Below are positions 5,019 through 5,250 of a DNA stretch of 5,250 bases, in pieces. Within the stretch, counting starts at the first letter, position 1, and every line of letters starts with the position of its first letter. Source of the DNA: an uncultured Erysipelotrichaceae bacterium (GTDB taxonomy: Bacteria > Bacillota_I > Bacilli_A > RFN20 > CAG-288); the NCBI GenBank assembly GCA_902771745.1, contig CACXYG010000110.1, positions 1-5,250 on the forward strand, in the 5' to 3' direction. Both the position numbers and the translations under genes were made by a program. A model generated the notes under the pieces. The model saw only the letters and a program-made list of their open reading frames with translations. It was not told the DNA's origin and ran no database searches.

Positions 5019-5033
5019 ATTTAAGCGCTTACA
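5019..5033. promoter_or_regulatory. Near-consensus cre (CcpA) operator
   Basis: ATTTAAGCGCTTACA matches the Bacillus cre consensus WTGNAANCGNWNNCW at every defined base except the third. Its core TAAGCGCTTA is a perfect 10-bp palindrome with the central CG typical of LacI/GalR-family operators. It overlaps the -35 region of the minus-strand promoter leading to the esterase gene, a position where CcpA or another LacI-family repressor would block transcription. Another LacI-family regulator could be the true partner. Confidence 0.55.
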
Positions 5034-5128
5034 GAGTGTGCCACTTTCATGACACCTTATGCAACAGGTATATCAGACAAAAATTGGGTGTGGTAAAACT
5101 TTCTCAGCTAAATGCTTAGGAGGTAAAT

Positions 5129-5176
5129 ATGGCAAAAGCGAAAATGCGTAAAAAAGCTTCTTTTGCAGTGTGGTGA
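5129..5176 (+). CDS. 15-codon ORF with strong ribosome site (possible leader peptide)
   Basis: The ORF MAKAKMRKKASFAVW starts at 5129, five bases after a perfect AGGAGG (5118-5123), the best Shine-Dalgarno in the window. Six of its first nine residues are Lys, Arg or Met, and it ends Val-Trp before TGA. I do not recognise the peptide. Its codons contain the inverted repeat GCAAAAG/CTTTTGC (5132-5138 with 5160-5166), able to form a 7-bp stem within the message. It lies upstream of an extended -10 promoter and a GC-rich hairpin. It may be a regulatory leader peptide for a gene beyond the right edge, a tiny standalone protein, or a decayed gene start. Confidence 0.4.
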   Translation: MAKAKMRKKASFAVW

Positions 5177-5202
5177 TAAATTGGGTTTAGCGGTGGTATA
5201 AT
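5173..5202 (+). promoter_or_regulatory. Extended -10 promoter for a gene beyond the window
   Basis: TGG-TATAAT (5194-5202) is a perfect extended -10. A moderate -35, GTGATA (5173-5178, spacer 18), overlaps the stop codon of the 15-codon ORF. Transcription would start near 5209 and read out of the window to the right. Confidence 0.5.
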
Positions 5203-5207
5203 CATAC

Positions 5208-5227
5208 TGCCGCATAAGGAGGCGGCA
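5208..5227 (+). other. GC-rich hairpin at the start of a rightward transcript
   Basis: TGCCGC (5208-5213) and GCGGCA (5222-5227) form a 6-bp stem with an eight-base loop containing AAGGAG. It lies exactly where the transcript from the extended -10 would begin, so it may be a 5' stabilising or regulatory structure. No T-run follows directly, so it is not a terminator. After it, 11 bases (AGCTTCTTTTG, 5230-5240) repeat 5155-5165. Confidence 0.4.
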
Positions 5228-5250
5228 TCAGCTTCTTTTGGGGAGGGGGC

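Larger units (their letters stand above)
5155..5240 (+). repeat. 11-bp direct repeat AGCTTCTTTTG
   Basis: Identical copies lie at 5155-5165 (inside the 15-codon ORF) and 5230-5240 (after the GC hairpin), 75 bp apart. A second short repeat, AAATTGGGT, occurs at 5081-5089 and 5178-5186. Either copy of CTTTTG could pair with GCAAAAG at 5132-5138, so alternative RNA folds are possible. Chance or partial duplication are the simpler explanations. Confidence 0.35.

Noticed and set aside
5236..5250. GGGGAG-containing end resembling the start of a yybP-ykoY (Mn) riboswitch
   Set aside because: Only a few bases are visible before the window ends and the next bases (GGGGC) do not fit the usual GUAGC, so no call can be made.

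Overview
The window is AT-rich, and its coding style is that of a low-GC Bacillota: Shine-Dalgarno sites are AGGAG-like, promoters use TATAAT-type boxes, and there is a near-consensus CcpA (cre) operator. The membrane-anchored regulator appears to end in TGA, and TGG is used for tryptophan throughout. This argues for the standard bacterial code rather than the Mycoplasma code. A gut Erysipelotrichia-type or related Firmicute is my guess; nothing in the window fixes the species.

Layout. Positions 31-292 (minus strand): a 47-residue basic protein of unknown function with a clear ribosome binding site, closed by a bidirectional terminator. Its Shine-Dalgarno sequence is also one arm of a terminator-like hairpin that ends the upstream gene. 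Positions 294-1493 (minus): an eight-helix membrane protein with a C-terminal SARP/OmpR-type winged helix, i.e. a membrane-anchored transcription factor. Positions 1494-1795: a divergent control region with three palindromes, an extended -10 for the leftward gene and a TATAAT box for the rightward gene. Positions 1796-2941 (plus): a seven-helix GGDEF protein, a probable diguanylate cyclase. Positions 2945-3005: a long hairpin terminator between convergent genes. Positions 3008-3796 (minus): a TraX-family membrane protein, apparently with a leaderless promoter. Positions 3839-4777 (minus): an SGNH/GDSL-type esterase lipoprotein. Positions 4778-5128: a long non-coding stretch with a cre site, a -10 box and an IS3-like terminal repeat. 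Positions 5129-5250: a 15-codon ORF with a very strong ribosome binding site, then an extended -10 promoter whose product lies beyond the window.

How the genes may work together. The divergent pair joins two membrane sensors of similar plan, one with a DNA-binding output and one with a c-di-GMP-synthesising output. They share a control region of about 300 bp that carries operator-like palindromes, which suggests a two-branched envelope-sensing module. On the right, a secreted esterase and a membrane protein of the acyltransferase-like TraX family lie in tandem 42 bp apart. This fits addition and removal of acyl groups on an envelope polymer, possibly under carbon catabolite control. The sequence supports the individual genes well; the functional links are inference.
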